From assembly GCA_948474755.1 (NCBI GenBank), contig CAOLHI010001484.1, positions 558,001 to 622,000 of the forward strand: a stretch of 64,000 nucleotides of DNA. The letters are read 5' to 3'. A model generated the notes under the pieces. That model saw only the letters and a list, made by a program, of their open reading frames with translations, ran no database searches and had not been told where the DNA came from. Position 1 is the stretch's first letter; every line of letters begins with the position of its first letter. The translations under genes were made by a program, and so were the position numbers. The DNA comes from Ctenosaura bakeri. Its lineage: Eukaryota > Chordata > Lepidosauria > Squamata > Iguanidae. Positions 1-12,066 of the stretch are shown piece by piece.

Positions 1-1795
1 TAGTGCCAGCTATTAATATACTCTTCCAGCTCAGGCTGAGTTGTGAAACCAAATCTGAAGTGGTACATGAAACCACTGTATTCTGCTTATCAGCAAAGTG
101 CTGGCTGTGAGCATCTATTACAGGGGTGCTACTGTGAAGTGTGGTCTTTCGTCCATGTGTGGCCCTGAAGTGTGACTTCTATAGTACCACAAAGCCCCCA
201 CTCATCCCCTCCCCTTTTAAATTGTTTTTCTGAACCAATTTCCAGGTGATTTTCTACTGACAATGGGCAAAATTGGGTTAAAATGGGATGTAAATGGAGT
301 GGTTTATTTCCTCATTCCTAAACTATGAAACTGGGAAAAGAAAAGAAAAGAAAAGCCAAACATGAGCCCAAATGGTACAATATCACTTCTTGAGCATTGA
401 AAATATTATGGTGTAGCTTGCGGGTGGGGCTTAAAGGAAAATTGGCTTGTTTCTTCAGCTATGCATTCCCTGTGTATTGGTTGAGTAGCACTGCATGCAA
501 GTTGCTTATACTTTTCAGCAAATGTTTGAGTAGAGGGAAAAGAAAGGAGAAGGTGTGTTTCACCATGTCTTCCATTTTCAGCTCCACTGCAATCTGCCAT
601 CTATGTCGGGCAGAAGGGCAGTCTTACTCTGAGGAACAGGGTTGCCCATGAAACTGGCCATGGAATCCATTGGTTCCAGCTTTTCCTTGTTCCAAAGGGG
701 CAGCATCTTCACAATGCCAGATTTCCTTGCCTCAATGGAATTTGTTGCTAGGCAAGAAGGATTTTCTGCCCTCAAAAGTTATGAAGTTATTTATGTATAC
801 ATCTTCAAAAAAAAAAGTTGGTCCCTTTTTGATAATGATGGTGATGGTGATCATGATGGACAACATTCATGTGAAAATTATGCTGTGGCCTATATGCAGC
901 TGTCAGAATACGTTTTTTCCTATGATATATTTTGTAGTTGGAAAATGTATCTTTTGGATTGCAAGTCCTAGCACCTCCTCCATCATGGCCACTTTTCCAG
1001 GTAACTTTTCCAAGTTGTGCATTATACATGATGGGGACAGAGAAAATACTTTTCTTACACCTCACCATCACTTCTTTGCCCTGCAGTCCTCCCCGCAAGC
1101 AATCTAGGCATGCTGTTACACTCTTGTCCAACAGTGTCACAACATGCTTTCAGGCCCATATGAAGTTTGACCCATTGTAATGCTCCCCCATTGGCTCTTC
1201 CCCAAAGCAATACACACATACATATATCACACACATACACACATGTTCATAGTCTCTTCCTGCATTCTGGGAACACAAATTCCTGAATCACTAATTGACA
1301 TATGTGTAAAAATCTATAAGAAGATGCTATTCTGTTTTTGCAAGTGACATGCAGAAAAATTTCCAGGGGAAAAAAACAGAAGAAGAAATCAGATGAAAAG
1401 TGAAGATTTGGGGTGAAAGCTATGTGTATTGGGAGGTTCCCCCCAAAAAAATTACAGCTGGAACTGCCTGAGAAGAAAAAGCAGATAGGAAACAATTCTG
1501 AGTAGAAAACAGGGGTAACAAAATGGTTAGGCATATTCTCCTAAAAACTGCAACTTCTAGAAGCTGCTTGTCATTGAAAAAATAAATTGGGGCTTTGCTA
1601 CATGCATTCATGTCCATGAAATCTGCTCCTGATTTGTCAGTTGGAACAGCTAGACAAAGGAGTGTGTTTTTTCTCTCTTAAAAGAACATGTATCCATTAC
1701 ATTCTTTATCTACCAGGCATTCTGTTATAATTTTTCTTATTTACAATCAGTTTTAAGGACTGCATCCTGCTGGGGAGTTATATATGAGCACTGAA
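1..1795. other. Intergenic; only low-complexity tracts
   Basis: Small GATGGT-like and CA-rich tracts (about 835-865 and 1205-1245). No exon, RNA gene or clear transposon found. Confidence 0.5.
336..356. repeat. (GAAAA)n microsatellite
   Basis: Four tandem GAAAA units. Confidence 0.7.
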
Positions 1796-1835
1796 GTTGT
1801 GGTGCCATGCAGTGGATCCTGTCCCAATCCCCACA

Positions 1836-2103
1836 GTCCCCACTTACTGGGAAGCAGCCACTGCAATCAACAGCAGTCTGTTCTCCTGTTGATCGAAAAG
1901 CAGCCAACTGGCATTCCCACCCCTTCCCATGAGTGATCTCCAGTACAACAGGCCGAAGCAGTACCCCATTGCAATTCTCTCATGGGTGGAGATCACTCAC
2001 CTGTGGAGGAGGGAGGACACTGTCAGCCAGTTGATTCCTGATTAACAAGGAAACAAACATCTGCTGATTGCAGCAGGTGCTGCCCAGTAAATGGGGACTG
2101 AAG
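1836..2103. mobile_element. Palindromic element, about 268 bp
   Basis: Left arm CAGTCCCCACTTACTGGG and CACTGCAATCAACAG; right arm is the inverse (CTGATTGCAGCAGGTG, CCCAGTAAATGGGGACTG). A second inner inverted pair, ATGAGTGATCTCCA and TGGAGATCACTCA. Confidence 0.65.
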
Positions 2104-2394
2104 GATGTTCATGGTCCCTGTGTATTTCCTAAACTAGGGGCTATGTAGGGAGTCACAAGTGCATAACTCTAGGTAATATATTCATAACTGCCCAGCAGGA
2201 TTATAGCCATTAAAAATCGCAGCAATATTGTTGATAGCAAATAGAAACAAACAGAAATAATTCAATCAGTAGTTGAAAATTCTTATGAAAACCAAATTAA
2301 ATGAGTACTCTGTCCCACATATCACTGGTTGAAAACTTGGATGGTTACGCTAGGGCATTGTTTAAAAAAAAAAACAATCTGATTTAAGTACTGC

Positions 2395-2583
2395 CCTGAG
2401 GAATATCAAAAGCTGCCTTACACTGTTTCAGACCATGGGTTCATCTGTCATTCCAATAGGAGCTCTCCAGGCTTTCAGTTGGAAAATTTCCCCATGGGTC
2501 TATCCATGGTGCAGATACCATGGAGAGAACCAGTGAAGTGTTGTGTGCAAAGGACCTGCTTTAACATGTGAGCTATGGCCGTT
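2395..2583 (-). repeat. tRNA-derived SINE, antisense
   Basis: Minus strand starts GGCCATAGCTCACATGTTAA (a tRNA 5' end with A box, mutated). The body GCTGCCTTACACTGTTTCAG and CAGACCATGGGTTCATCTG is typical of a reptile SINE. Confidence 0.65.
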
Positions 2584-4217
2584 ATTTCCGTAGATGATGG
2601 TGAGCAGAAATCAAAGCATCCTCCAGTGTGAATGTTTCAACAGCTAAGGAGATCTGTTCAAGGATTATGCCCAGCTCTTTAGCTACTCCATGAAGCCAGT
2701 CTTGTAATGCCCTGAAACCATGCCACAGCACCAGAAAGCATATGAGCCAGTCATCTGGTTTCATCAGCCCCCTAAAAGGGGCAGGCAAAAACATCTACTT
2801 CCATCAGACACAAATTTCAAGCCTGTAGTGTTGCCATATAAACTATTGCTATTTATTTGTCCTGAACTGAAGTAATTTATTTAGGAAGAGCAAGTCCTGT
2901 GTTCTCTTTGGTGTTTATTTTTCAAATCAAAGAAGGAGTGACTAATTGACAACTGTTGCAAAGTGTCAGAAACTATAATGTAATTTCAATTAGGGATAGA
3001 TAAACAGTGCCCAAGAGGTTGGTCAGGACTCCTGGGACAGCCCTAACACAATCTCAGTCTTTCCTCTTATTATACAACTGGGCCACTTTCTCCTGATACC
3101 TTCTTCTCAAGGATGAATAGCAACAACCACTTCCCTGTGCTTTGGTTATATTCTGTGCCTTGGCTTAGGAACGGGAGAACATGGGCAATAAGGCCAAATG
3201 ACCTAAAGAACAAAGGCTGTTGTGCTTCATCCATGGAAAGAAGAGATTAATCCATGTCTGAGCAACCTGTCACCCTCCATATGTTGCTGGACTGCAAACT
3301 TCCACCATGCCACTGACCTGCCTGGTTGCGGTGAATAGGAGATGGACTGCAACAACATCTGGAAGGCTACAGGCTCTCCAGTCCTGGAATAAAGTTTTAA
3401 ATGTTAAAGAATCCCAAGACCTATTTGAACATAATGTCAAGAATGTAAATTAATACATACAAACATTCCCAAAACTCAGTAGGCATGGGCAGTTGTGAAA
3501 CTAGAGGATTGTGGAATAAGTGCTAAGGTGCATAAACTGTGCCATGTACCAAACAAAATTATCATTATGAATTACACTGAGAAGTTTTAAAAAAAATATT
3601 AGGTATGGTTGTCTTATTATTGCAGCTTCCAAGCAGGTGCCAAGTGTACAGGAGGCTTCCCAGGTAGAAAACCCAAAAGTCTCCAAAGGGAATAGGCAAG
3701 ATGCATTATGGAAAGAGGAAGGCAAGTCGGATTTTGAACTGGACTCCCCTGCAGGATAGAATGGTGATAATGAGCTTAATTCATCCCTCTTTTTCAGTGA
3801 CATTGGCATTTATGTCTTGAGAGAGCAATCAACTGCCACCACTACAAAGGGAGATGGACCAGGTGACACCCATCTGGCCTAATTTGAATTACACTTGTTT
3901 TAATTTTTTTCTTCACTGATTTATCCCAGGTAGTGTTACAGTTGGCCCTCCACATTTGCAGGTTTGACTTTCACAGATTTGAGTATCTGCTCCCCATCTT
4001 AAGAGTTTTTTTTTCGTTTCTTTTCTGGAGGAACCTTCCCTCTTGGTGGCTCTGATGAAGCAGCACAGGCTTTTAAAAGCCTGCCTCTGGTTCTCCTCCT
4101 CCTCCAGCCGCTGCCTGACCAGCTAAGGATGGATCACAGCCCAGTTTCTCAGCACCATGAACCCTCTCCCAATGTCCCCACACTCAAGGAAGGAGAAGAG
4201 TAAGACAGAGGAAGAGG

Positions 4218-5009
4218 CAGTGATGTAGACTTGAGTCAACTGACTTGCACTTAAGTCGGTCTTAAGTTGCTTCAGTGACTCGACTTGGACTCGACTTGAC
4301 AATAAGTAATGCACTGACTTGACTAGAGGTTTGTTTATTTTTAGTGACTGACCTGCTGCCCTTGATTCAGTGACATAATACACTGTTCCAGAAACCCTAG
4401 GACTTTGAACAATGCTTCCATCTCTTTTTCCTATTGGTCACATGACCATCTGTCTCAAGCCAAAAGTGTGGGTGCCTTTCTCAGAGGGGAACAGCAAACC
4501 AGTTAGGCAATGGGCATGAGGGGGCCTTGAGGTCTGCTCACCAGCCTTTGCTGCTGCATGTTGGAGGAGTCTTCTAAAACTGTTCCTAAGAGCAGACGAC
4601 AAGACTTGCCTCCAGAATGCAGGGTGCATTTCTCAGAGGGGAATAGCAAATGTGTTAGGCAACAGGCTTGAGGAGGGAGAATCCTTCCTTCTAAAGCTTT
4701 TGAATCTTCAGTAATGAGGAGTGAGAAGGATCCTATTTTCCACTTCTGAAAAATCCTCCAGCTTTGGAAATGGGAAATAAGAAGGATCGTATTCCCCATG
4801 TCCAAAGGTGCAGATGGCAAAATCACAAATGTGGAGGGCTGACTCTGCTAAAATTGTTAAAACTGACCTTATTCAACTCTGTTCAAAAATACTGGAATAT
4901 AGGTTGGGGAATAAAGTTGGCTCCTAGATTTGAGACTTGACTCAGGACTTGACTTGAAAATATCTTCAAGGACTTGAGACTTGGAGTAAAAGATGTAAAT
5001 ACATCACTG
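4218..5009. mobile_element. ACTTG-rich TIR element, hAT-like
   Basis: Ends CAGTGATGTAGACTTGAG and the inverse of CAGTGATGTATTTACATC, with many GACTTG/CAAGTC repeats near each end. Adjacent 8-mers GGAAGAGG and AGAAGAGA could be a decayed hAT duplication. Confidence 0.5.
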
Positions 5010-5088
5010 AGAAGAGATAAGAAAGGTAAGACAGAGGAAGAATAGGAGTATTGTGCTGACCCTTTCCCCTCTCCTTTCCTTGACATAC

Positions 5089-5217
5089 AGCATTTCCACA
5101 CTAGGCTTTATAGCGTGATGATTCTGGCTGGTCCCTCCCTAAACTGCAAACCCTAGGATTCCATAGGAGGTTGAAAGTGGAATCATTGCGCTATAGCAGC
5201 CGAGTGAGGAAATGGCC
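5089..5217. mobile_element. Palindromic MITE, internally deleted
   Basis: Left arm shortened (CATTTCCACACTAGGCT, then directly to the centre); right arm intact to AGTGAGGAAATGGCC. Confidence 0.75.
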
Positions 5218-5389
5218 CTGGTTTGGACCCTGGATGCCTGTTTTCCCCACCATGCCCTGGCCTCCTTCCCTGCAGACACACAAACATATTTTGCTATTTG
5301 TGATTTTCCCACTTTTGTGAGGGTCCTGCACCCCTAACCCTAGTGAGAGAGTAATGAGGCTTCCAGCAGCGCTATCTTTTGCAGTGCAT

Positions 5390-6085
5390 AAGACTATGCT
5401 TTCTCCACATGATTTCTTTTTAAGCTGTGAAATCTAGACTACATGCATATTAATATTTTATACAACTGAGGAGAGATTACTATAGAGAAACATTGGTTTA
5501 GACAGAAACTAATACTTGATGGAATTCTGGGCTATCTCTAAAAAGATAGCATCATAATTAGTTTCTATAGTTCACTTATTAATATCTTTGTATAACCCAA
5601 GTAATGCTATTTTTACTGTTGGGTAAGACTAATTAAATGTGTTATAATATTTTCTCTCTTTTCTGTAATATGTGAAGACATTTTAAATATCCACATTTTA
5701 CTGAAGATAATTTTATTACTAAACCTCCAGACAAGAGGCTCAAGTTGACTGTGAAGAACTGGGTCATTTCCAGCAAACTTAAAGCAAGGGAGACAAGATA
5801 TCTGAGTGACATTAATGTTCTTTTATTATTTTAATGCCGTTGTTATTTTTGTTCTGCTATTCCATGAAAATCTATAACTTGTGTCTCTGTAGTGTCAACT
5901 AGATTATGAATCCACATGAGTTCAAGGCTGAACCCTCCAGAAATTCCTGTCCACCCACCATGCTAAGAAACACTTTAAGGTGCAAAGTCATCACCGAAAG
6001 TATTTAAGCAGCCATAGGATTGTGACAAATTCTTTCATGTGTTAGAGCAGTTCTCCGAAAAAGTTAGTGTTAGAGGCAGCATGTC
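5390..6085. other. AT-rich unique intergenic DNA, possible conserved non-coding element
   Basis: No repeat signature. It contains an imperfect hairpin at 5505-5565 (GAAACTAAT paired with ATTAGTTTC, and CTATCT with AGATAG) and several TAATTA-type motifs. Confidence 0.3.
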
Positions 6086-6093
6086 TGTACTCA

Positions 6094-6277
6094 GGCCATT
6101 TCCATACGAGACTGTTATAGTGCTATTATTCCACTTGTAACACCCTATGGAATTCTGGGGTTTGTAGTTTCGGGAGGGGCCAGCCGACCCACCCCTCCCT
6201 AAACTGCAAAACCCAGGATTCCACAGGATGTTGCAAGTGGAATAATAGCGCTATAACAGTCTTGTGTGGAAATGGCC
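6094..6277. mobile_element. Palindromic MITE
   Basis: Starts GGCCATTTCC and ends TGTGGAAATGGCC. Inner arms hold the family core, ATTCCAC and GGGGTTTGTAGTTTC with its inverse. Target duplication TCA (6091-6093 and 6278-6280). Confidence 0.88.
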
Positions 6278-6280
6278 TCA

Positions 6281-8029
6281 GTCATTGCCAAGTTTGCATG
6301 TTTAAAGAGTTTAAGTACAGCATGTATTTATGTCATTTCTTGTTTATTGCTCTTAGCTACACACTCTCTCTTCCATATTTGTCAGGCTGCAGGTGTCTGT
6401 TTGTTCTTCCTCCATTTTGTCATCTGCAGTTTTCTTCTTCTCTCCTCTGTTTGAAGAGCGCACGTTACAGAGTCTTTTATTATGAGATGTTATGAAACCT
6501 TTAACATTTGTAAGTAAAGCTACTTCACATGGTTTTTACAAAAAAAAAAAAACCCCTCAAAAACCTAAATCTACTTTATTTCTCTACTAGACTCTATGGG
6601 GGCAGGAATGGGGTAAGAATAGTTGTTGCTCACCTTCTGCTTGCTAATAATAAGACCTGCTTGTGAGATCTACAACTGCTTCTCATCTTCCCAACTGTTA
6701 GAAAATTATGAGGGTAAGTAGGAAAAGGAAGAGTAAAAAACAGCAACACAGCTGCAGTCCCTCCTAGGAGGGGACTTGAACTGACAAGAGAATATCCTTT
6801 AGAGAACAGACTTTGGATGGGGCAGACGATGAAGCAATGTGGACATACATCACTAATGTTAGAGCTCCAGCATACTGACTTTTGTAGACTGAAAAGTAAA
6901 CAGAAATTGCAAAATACACAGAGCAGCTGTTGATCTCTCTCTTTCAACATCTGGTTCATCACGATGAATGCTATGATCAGTAGTCACCAGGCTGTGTGTT
7001 ACCCTGTCCCGGTCCACAGCCTATGGTGTGAAAACACTGATACATGAGAAACATGGGATAAATCCAAGAAAGGAGATTCCTCCTTTATTACTGCTTTAAG
7101 AAAGGACAAAATTAAGTTTACATGCAATTGGTTAGCTAACAAGAACTGTGAAACATCTTTATTGAAAATATACTACTTCTGATTGAGAGGCAATTTAAGC
7201 AATTAATCTCATACTGCAAAAACTCTCTTACATAGACAGTATTGGCATCCTTTGGTTTGTTTGTTGGCAGAGATATATTAGGCTTTTCAGGATACTGCCA
7301 TGGACTGTAATATCTGGAAAGTTTTGTTTTGCTATGCAAAACAGCAGCTAGCATGGACAGTCCTACTGTTAGACAAATGAGGTAGCTGTCAAGGCCTCAC
7401 TTGTTTGGACTACAGGTCCCAGAACCCTCCTATGTTTCTGGGAGCTATAGTTTAAAAAAGTAAAATTTGTAAACTTTTGCAGCTGCCTCAAGCCACAGAT
7501 GTTAGGGAGTGCCAGGGAACAGCTGGTAGACAGAACTACTTGTGCTACATGGCTTGTCCCATAACCCCTAGTCTTCTACCTTCAGTGGTCTTCTACCCTC
7601 AACAGCTGCTGTAAGTCATCTCACCATCTCTGAAATAAGATTCACCATCTGTATGAGAAGTGGATGGGACACCATTTTCACTCCAGTAAGCCACATGTTT
7701 TTGACAAGCCCTGGTGGCTTTGTGCAAACAAGGAAAACTCTGCAAGTATGCAGAAATTTCTATAGCTCTAAATTACCATGCCACTGTAGAGATCATTTAA
7801 TTGAGCAATGATAGTGTGAAAAAACGATACTATTTCCCTTCCTTTCTCTACTTGTTTGACCTTCAGACAGTTCTGGAGCAGGTTTAAATCTTTTTAAATC
7901 TCTTTACCCAAGGAATATGTTGGAGCTATATCTCAAGATGCTAAAAAGATGGTGTATTAATTAAAAAAAAAAAGCTCAACACATTTTGGCCTATATATGC
8001 ATTTCTTTCAACTGGCCTGATTGGTAGGG
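6281..8029. other. Intergenic, nothing recognised
   Basis: Unique-looking AT-rich DNA with a possible decayed short repeat near 7400-7470. Open frames here are short and chance-like. Confidence 0.5.
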
Positions 8030-8357
8030 CTAGTTCTGATCAATCTTGACATCCCACTTTTTCAGCTGCTTTCAAAATGTCCCAGTTTCTCTCTCCTCCT
8101 CCCACTTTCCCTCTTTGACTTCAGCTTATGTCAAGTGTTGCAAACTAAATTTAAAATGGAAAAACAGTTTGCACTCAGTTAACTGAACAGGAAGCAGAAG
8201 AAGGGGTGAGGGAATCTTCCCTTTGCAGTTATGCCCAGGTACAAGCAAACTGAGATGATAGAAAGGCTGCTGCAGTCTGTCCTAGCTTTTGACCACACTT
8301 AGATGTTGCTTGGTCACATTTGCCAGTTTTTTATCTATGGAAATGTTGGAGGGTGCG
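8030..8357 (+). repeat. Dispersed repeat R, copy 1
   Basis: Family with an end AAATGTTGGAGGGT and an inner TTGCACTCAGTTAACTG. Two other copies in the window; class unknown. Confidence 0.55.
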
Positions 8358-9134
8358 TATATACTCCCCGGGCCTTTCTCAGTTTAAACCAGGAACTCTC
8401 AAATGAAGTAAATGGATTGAGAGATGCAGGTTTCTGGTCCTGAAATTTCTGAACTTTGATTCTAAATAGTACCTGAGGAAGATCTCTGGAGTAAATACAG
8501 GCTAAAATGTATCAGGCTTTTTTTTTTTTAAAAAAAACCCTAATAAAACAACCATCTTTTGAACACCTTGAGGCATGTCTCCAGTTTCATCTGCAGGATC
8601 CTTTGGGTGTTTCACGGTTTCTCCTTCCTTTATCTCTTTCCCCAAAGCCACTTCTTAGTCACTCTTCAGATTTCCTTTCACCTTAAAGAAAAGAAATGAA
8701 AAAAAGCTATACCAGAGCAGTGTGTCTGTCTGCTAAGAGAAGCTGCTTTCCCCCTTGCATGCTATTAATGACTTGGGCCCACTCAGCACTTTGGCTAAGT
8801 AAGGGGTATTGATTTCGTTCCCCATCGACACACGTATGAGAGCTCTCTTCTGCTGAAAGCAATGAGTCAGCTAGTTTGCACATAGAAGCAGTGTGTGTGC
8901 TGGATAGTGGAGGGGGGGAATCATCTGGGCCCCCTTTCATCAGAGATGCTTTGAAAATGGAGGGCGCAAGATAATCTTTTCCATGTTCAGAAATCCAAAC
9001 TCCATATTAGGATAACACCTTCATTACGCCATACATATATACAAACAAACAAGAAGGCACAGCATTGTGTTCAAGCCTTTTAAGAGCTGCAAAAGGCGGG
9101 AGGAAGGGATATAGTAAAAAAAAGGAAAGATAAC

Positions 9135-9320
9135 AAACAGTGTGGGGTAGTGGCTGGAGTCTTGGACAAGGGCCAGGGATGCTCGGTCCCCGCTTGGCCT
9201 TGAAGGTCATTGAGTGACCTTAGGGCAATGGTCATTTCTTCACCTAACCTACTGCAAAGAGTTGTTCTGAGAATAAAAATGGACAAGGAGGGCTGTGTAA
9301 ACTGCCTTGAATGCCTCAAA
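9135..9320 (+). repeat. tRNA-derived SINE, decayed
   Basis: GTGGGGTAGTGGCTGGAGTC, then GAGTGACCTTAGGGCAATGG and GAGAATAAAAATGGACAAGG. Confidence 0.55.
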
Positions 9321-9589
9321 GGCCCCTGCTACTGCTGCTTTCTGGTAGGGGGGAAGAGAAAGGGAAGGCAATTGATGAAACAGAGAAATAGCCGATTTCA
9401 GCTCAGAGGGGGAAATGAGGGCAAGCTCACAGCTGGAGTGCACCCTCCCTTCCTCTCCTGGCAGGTCCAAGCAGCTGCATCTTCATTGCTCGAATTGCCT
9501 CTCCACTGCCTCCTCTCCCCACCTATAAGAAGGATCAGAACTGCCCTCTCCCAGGGGCTTCAATTTAACAGATTCACTTATGTAATAAG

Positions 9590-10100
9590 GACATAGTCTT
9601 TGGGGGCAGTTTAAACTGGGCACCCAATTTGGCTCTCCGCAAGAGATCATGTTGTATTACAACTCCCATGATCCCCAGTCAACATGGAATGGGAAGTGTA
9701 TTTTCAGGAAGTGCTAGGGCTAAGACGTGGCTGGAAACCTTCTCTGCTAAACCAAAGCCTTACACACTAATACCAGGTGCACATGTGGTGGGAGAAAAGG
9801 TACTCTGCGCATGCTCAGGATGTGCTCGTAGAAATGTGCTCTACATCTGTGCCAACACATGGCCCCGAACACATCTAATCTAATCTGATTCTGAAACCTA
9901 AGCAGAATCAGGTCTGGTTAATAACTGGATGGATTACAAACAGGGATCTTCAGGAAAGGCTAAGAAAGAGTCTTGTCTAAAACTGTGAAAGTGGTTCAAC
10001 AGCAGGGTAGATTGCCCCACAGAGTGGTGGGCTCTCCTCTGGATGTTGGATGGGCACAGATGTTGGATGGGTACTTTTCCGGGAGTGGGACAGGAAGACT
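9590..10100 (+). mobile_element. CR1-related repeat, uninterrupted copy
   Basis: Ends in a CR1-like 3' segment (CTAAAACTGTGAAAGTGG, AGAGTGGTGGGCTCTCC). The 5' part (CAGTTTAAACTGGGCACCC, CTGCTAAACCAAAGCC, ATCAGGTCTGGTTAATA) reappears inverted at 12689-13045. Confidence 0.6.
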
Positions 10101-10153
10101 TAAACCTAGGACTTTCTGTATGCAGTCTGAATGAATGGTGCTTTCTCAATCTA

Positions 10154-10333
10154 GGCCATTTCTGCGCTGGGCTGTTCTAGCGCTATGATACCACTTTCAA
10201 CGTCCTATGGAATCCTGGGGTTTGCAGTTGCGGGAGGGGCCGCCTGGCCCCTCCTGAAACTGCAAACCCCAGGATTCCATAGGACGTTGAAAGTGGAATC
10301 ATAGCGCTAGAACAGCCCAGCGCAGAAATGGCC
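10154..10333. mobile_element. Palindromic MITE
   Basis: Near-perfect 180-bp palindrome with ends GGCCATTTCTGCGCTGGG. Flanks are CTA and ATG, so no target duplication is visible despite the well-preserved arms. Confidence 0.88.
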
Positions 10334-10339
10334 ATGATG

Positions 10340-11565
10340 TAGTGAAAGTGAGTGCCACTGTAGACTCTATTCACTAACTTTCAGAATATGTGCAAACTAG
10401 TCTAGTCTGTGCCAGTAATGGACACCCACCTTCTTTCCTTCTGGCAGATATCCTAGGGTCTTAATAGTTACATGAGAGGCATTTATCTGAAAGAGGTACT
10501 TTTCGTGTCATTCATAGCCTGCACCTGTTGAAACTCAGTTTTTTTTATAGAATAAATCCTGTCCCACATCTTCCACACAAACAGAGTATTCTCTGAACAA
10601 TTTATTGCCACACTAGAGACATAAAAGAACGAACAGTAGCAAAGGCAACCAATACAAGTTTGTCAGAGGGCTGTCAGAAGATCCAAGAATCCTATGGGGA
10701 TGGGGGGAGCAGTTGTCAAACCAAGTATGAAATTTAATTCTTAAAACTGTCAGAACCTGTTTATCTCCTGGAAAAATTATGGCAAGTCATAATAATTTCC
10801 AGCTATTGTTTTTTTGCATATTTCAGGGTCACTCTAATGTTTTTCTTTCCCAATTGCAAGAATTTTCTAGTCCTTTGAAAAAAAAAGAGAGCGAGAGAAA
10901 ACTCTCTATGCAGATGACTTGGGCTCTTTTAATGTTTCAGAAGTAAGTTTTAGATGTACCATAATGCCTCATCTCATGTCATAATAAGGAGGGCTTTAAT
11001 GACAAGATCCTTTGCTTCCAAGTCTCAAGAGTGCCATCTTCTGAGAGTTAAGCCCCACAGAATTCCAATGGGGCTTACTCCCAGATGTACATGAATATAG
11101 TCTCAATATCTTCATTGTGCAGAAGCTGCTTCAAAATGTTGGCTCTGTCCAAAACAAACAAACAACAAACAAACAAACAAAACCCATCATCAACATAGCA
11201 TGAAATATGGGAAATGATTTTCCATTGCTAGTATCTTTTTTGTACACTAGGGAATGAATTATTGTTCAGGGATGAAGGCAACAGGAGGCTCATTAAGAGG
11301 GAAAAGTGTAACAAATCTTTGTCAGCAGTGGTAATTCATATGTTTATGTATATTTTGAAATAGCTGTCAACAGTCGTTCAAGAAAGAGCTAACAGACCAT
11401 TCCCATCATCCCAGCTTGGATTAAGGGTGGTAAGACTGCCAGTTCTTCTGTAAACATATTCTCAGCAAATTTAAAAATTATACAAGATTCATCTTGAGCT
11501 TCATTGTAAAAAATCAATTGAACTGAAAGCCAGAAATTGGCTTTTTCTGCAATTTATTATTATTA
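10340..11565. other. Intergenic, little recognised
   Basis: Holds a short palindromic repeat (11045-11100) and the AAAC tract; otherwise unique. Confidence 0.5.
11153..11181. repeat. (AAAC)n microsatellite
   Basis: Repeated CAAA/ACAA units. Confidence 0.7.
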
Positions 11566-11569
11566 TGAT

Positions 11570-11787
11570 CGATCCAGTGTGGTGTAGTGGTTTGAGTCTA
11601 GGACTATAACTCTGGAGACCAGGGTCTGAATCAGCCAGTGGGTGACCTTGGAGATGTCACACTTTCTCAGCTGCAGAGAAAGGCAAAAGCAACCTCCCTC
11701 TGAACAAATCTTGCCAAGAAAACCCTTTGATAGGTTTGCCTCAGAGTCACCATGAGTAGGAAATGACTTGATGGCACACAACAATTA
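11570..11787 (+). repeat. Sauria-type SINE
   Basis: Starts GTGTGGTGTAGTGGTTTGAG (tRNA-like), ends GAAATGACTTGATGGCACAC plus ACAACAA, a BovB-like 3' end. Confidence 0.82.
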
Positions 11788-11966
11788 GGTCTATGATCCT
11801 GAAAAGCAGCTGGCTGCCAGTCAGAATAATGAGTCAGATGGACTAGTTCCTTCCTTTGCTTTTACAACCAAAGTCTTTTTTCACTCTTCTGTAAGGGCCA
11901 GTGTTGTACCTAGAAATAATTTCTCGTAGTGGCAATCTGTCTACAAGAGGTTTACACCTCTGGAGC

Positions 11967-12066
11967 ATAGAATCAAAGAAAGCTGCCCAAGACTGAAACC
12001 GACCACTGGGTCCATTTAGCTCAGTGTTGTCAATATGGACTGATAGCAATGGTTCTCCAGGGTTTT
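11967..12066 (-). repeat. tRNA-derived SINE fragment
   Basis: GGTCCATTTAGCTCAGTG and GGTTCTCCAGGGTTTTC match the body of the SINE at 2395. Confidence 0.55.

Larger units (their letters stand above)
3939..5345. mobile_element. Nest of pogo/Tigger-like and other DNA elements
   Basis: A left Tigger-like terminus (CAGTTGGCCCTCCACATTTG) is at 3939. One candidate right terminus (AATGTGGAGGGCTGACTCTG) ends at 4848 before TA; another internal right end (GGGTCCTGCACCCCTAACCC) is near 5326. An ACTTG-rich element (4218-5009) and a palindromic MITE (5089-5217) overlap or lie inside, so insertion order is unresolved. Confidence 0.55.

Noticed and set aside
2560..2583. Possible tRNA gene (GGCCATAGCTCA on the minus strand)
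   Set aside because: It is the tRNA-related head of a SINE; no complete cloverleaf can be formed.
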